64,000 nucleotides of DNA. Origin: Deltaproteobacteria bacterium. Its GTDB lineage: Bacteria; Myxococcota_A; UBA796; SXON01. The stretch lies in the NCBI GenBank assembly GCA_947445035.1, contig CANFCK010000021.1:18482-82481 (forward strand), given 5' to 3'. Shown here piece after piece: positions 62,962 through 64,000 of the stretch (its first letter is position 1; the number at the start of each line of letters is the position of its first letter). The position numbers were made by a program, and so were the translations under genes. The notes below the pieces were generated by a model, which did no database searches, was not told where the DNA came from, and saw only the letters and a program-made list of their open reading frames with translations.

Positions 62962-64000
62962 ACTCGTCGAAGGACGCGCACGCGGGCGACAAGAGCACCG
63001 CGTCCCCCGCCTGGGCCAGTTCGGCCGCCCGCGGCACCGCCGCTGACATCGATGGGAACAGCTCCGCCGAGACATCCGCGCTTCGCAGTGCCGCGTGAAT
63101 CCGGGGCCCCTCGGCCCCGAAACAGAGGACGTGGCGGGCACGTCGGAGTGGCCCCAAGAGCGGCTCGTAGTGCGCGCCGCCCTTCCCCTGGCCGCCAACC
63201 AGGGCGACGAACGGCGTGCTCCAGCCCTCGTAGCAGGCGAGGGCGCTGTCGACGTTCGTCGCCTTGCTGTCGTTGATCCAGACGACGCCGCGGGCCTCGT
63301 GGACTCTTTCCATGCGATGGGCCAGCCCGGTCAGCTTCGTCACGTCCAGCTCACGACGCCACAGGCCGGTGCACACCGCCAGGAGCACGGCCGCAGCGAG
63401 GTTCTCGACGTTGTGTTTCCCGGGGAGGCCGAAGCCGGCCAGCGGCACCTCGCCCGGGTCGTGCACCCCGTTCAGGAAAAGCGCGTCCGTCCCGATGCGC
63501 ACGCCCGGACTCCCACCCAGGAGGAACCGTCGGCCCGGAAGCTCAGCCGTTAACCTGCACAGTCGCGCGTCGCCGGCGGGAACAATCGCCGCGTCGTCCG
63601 GCCCCATCCGCGCAAAGAGCCGAGCCTTGTGGGCGCCATAGTTCTCCATCGTGCCGTGCCGTTCGAGGTGATCAGGCGTCAGGTTCAAAATCACCGCGGC
63701 GCGAGGGCGAAATGTCCCAGGCAGCTCCATCTGATACGACGACACCTCGACCACAGCGACATCCCACTCGCCGCCCGGGGCCTCGGAGAGCGGCCGGCCG
63801 ATGTTCCCCCCTTCGAAGGTGCGAAGACCCGCGTTTCCGCACAGCTGCGCCAAAAGGTGGGTGGTCGTGCTCTTGCCGTTGGTGCCGCTGACCGCGAGGA
63901 TCGGACACGACAGCGCCTCGGCCGCGAACGCCAGCTCCCCGATCACGTCCACCCCCGCCGCGATGGCCGCCACCAGCTCTGGCATCGCGGCCGGAACGCC
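62906..64000 (-). CDS. murD: UDP-N-acetylmuramoylalanine--D-glutamate ligase, partial
   Basis: The frame is open to the window end at 64000, so the N-terminal UDP-binding part is outside; about 364 residues remain. MurD adds D-Glu to UDP-MurNAc-L-Ala in the cytoplasm. The Mur-ligase ATP loop is LAVSGTNGKSTTTHLL. VVEVSSYQMEL and LNLTPDHLERHGTMENY are the central-domain metal and substrate blocks. WINDSKATNVDSAL and LLSPACASFDEFSDFEHRG are typical MurD C-terminal motifs. Normally ftsW follows at once; here four non-dcw genes lie between (59074-62961). Confidence 0.95.
   Translation of the reverse strand, partial: GVPAAMPELVAAIAAGVDVIGELAFAAEALSCPILAVSGTNGKSTTTHLLAQLCGNAGLRTFEGGNIGRPLSEAPGGEWDVAVVEVSSYQMELPGTFRPRAAVILNLTPDHLERHGTMENYGAHKARLFARMGPDDAAIVPAGDARLCRLTAELPGRRFLLGGSPGVRIGTDALFLNGVHDPGEVPLAGFGLPGKHNVENLAAAVLLAVCTGLWRRELDVTKLTGLAHRMERVHEARGVVWINDSKATNVDSALACYEGWSTPFVALVGGQGKGGAHYEPLLGPLRRARHVLCFGAEGPRIHAALRSADVSAELFPSMSAAVPRAAELAQAGDAVLLSPACASFDEFSDFEHRGRRFAELAKSW

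Overview
The window is one continuous stretch of a very GC-rich bacterial chromosome with short intergenic gaps and many ATGA or TGATG stop/start overlaps. Three features point to Myxococcota or a close deltaproteobacterial relative. There are many small-signal lipoproteins whose acylated Cys is followed by Asp/Thr/Gly-rich tethers. There are large secreted repeat proteins (thrombospondin type-3, FG-GAP, choice-of-anchor, lamin-tail). Three proteins end in a MYXO-CTERM-like tail (Cys, hydrophobic helix, Arg cluster). I see no rRNA, tRNA, CRISPR array, insertion sequence or phage.

Layout. 1-828 is the 3' end of nuoN. 982-8419 is a tightly overlapping operon of five secreted lipoproteins, one of them a von Willebrand A domain split by a lamin-tail insert. 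8468-14510 holds a GYF/SH3 membrane protein, a flavodoxin-like protein, a huge Ca-binding repeat protein and an OmpA-family protein. 14529-20651 holds a double-length tandem UvrA and a (DT)n-tethered lipoprotein. 20729-26282 holds a nitrilase-family hydrolase, a CAP-domain protein, a DUF2505-like protein and a subtilase/FG-GAP protein with a suspect active site. 26322-34244 is a polysaccharide or glycolipid locus: sugar epimerase, SGNH protein, MBOAT acyltransferase, methyltransferase, GT2, flippase-like protein, and a divergent GT-C enzyme. 34323-38130 holds a VolA-like lipase lipoprotein, a decayed CHASE2 gene and RNase H. 38635-43188 is an operon of a CapA-like lipoprotein, an MFS transporter and a glycosyltransferase fused to a radical SAM/SPASM enzyme. 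43257-43838 encodes a thioredoxin-like lipoprotein in which an in-frame TGA gives a U-x-x-C active site, with a SECIS-like hairpin just after it: a probable selenoprotein. 43911-52068 holds a metallophosphoesterase, a Ser/Thr kinase remnant, a rhomboid protease and several lipoproteins (Ig-like, PHP, lamin-tail, YHYH). 52072-64000 is a rearranged division/cell-wall (dcw) cluster on the minus strand: murD, then four inserted envelope genes, then ftsW-murC-murB-ddl and a GT-C/phosphodiesterase fusion. murG is not in its usual place between ftsW and murC, and MurB is strongly degenerate.

The common theme is the cell envelope: peptidoglycan precursors, surface glycans and their acylation, lipoprotein and sorted surface proteins, and periplasmic redox. 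The most promising unusual items are the Sec-containing redoxin, the GT-radical SAM fusion operon, the tandem UvrA, the GT-C/phosphodiesterase fusion and the broken dcw cluster.
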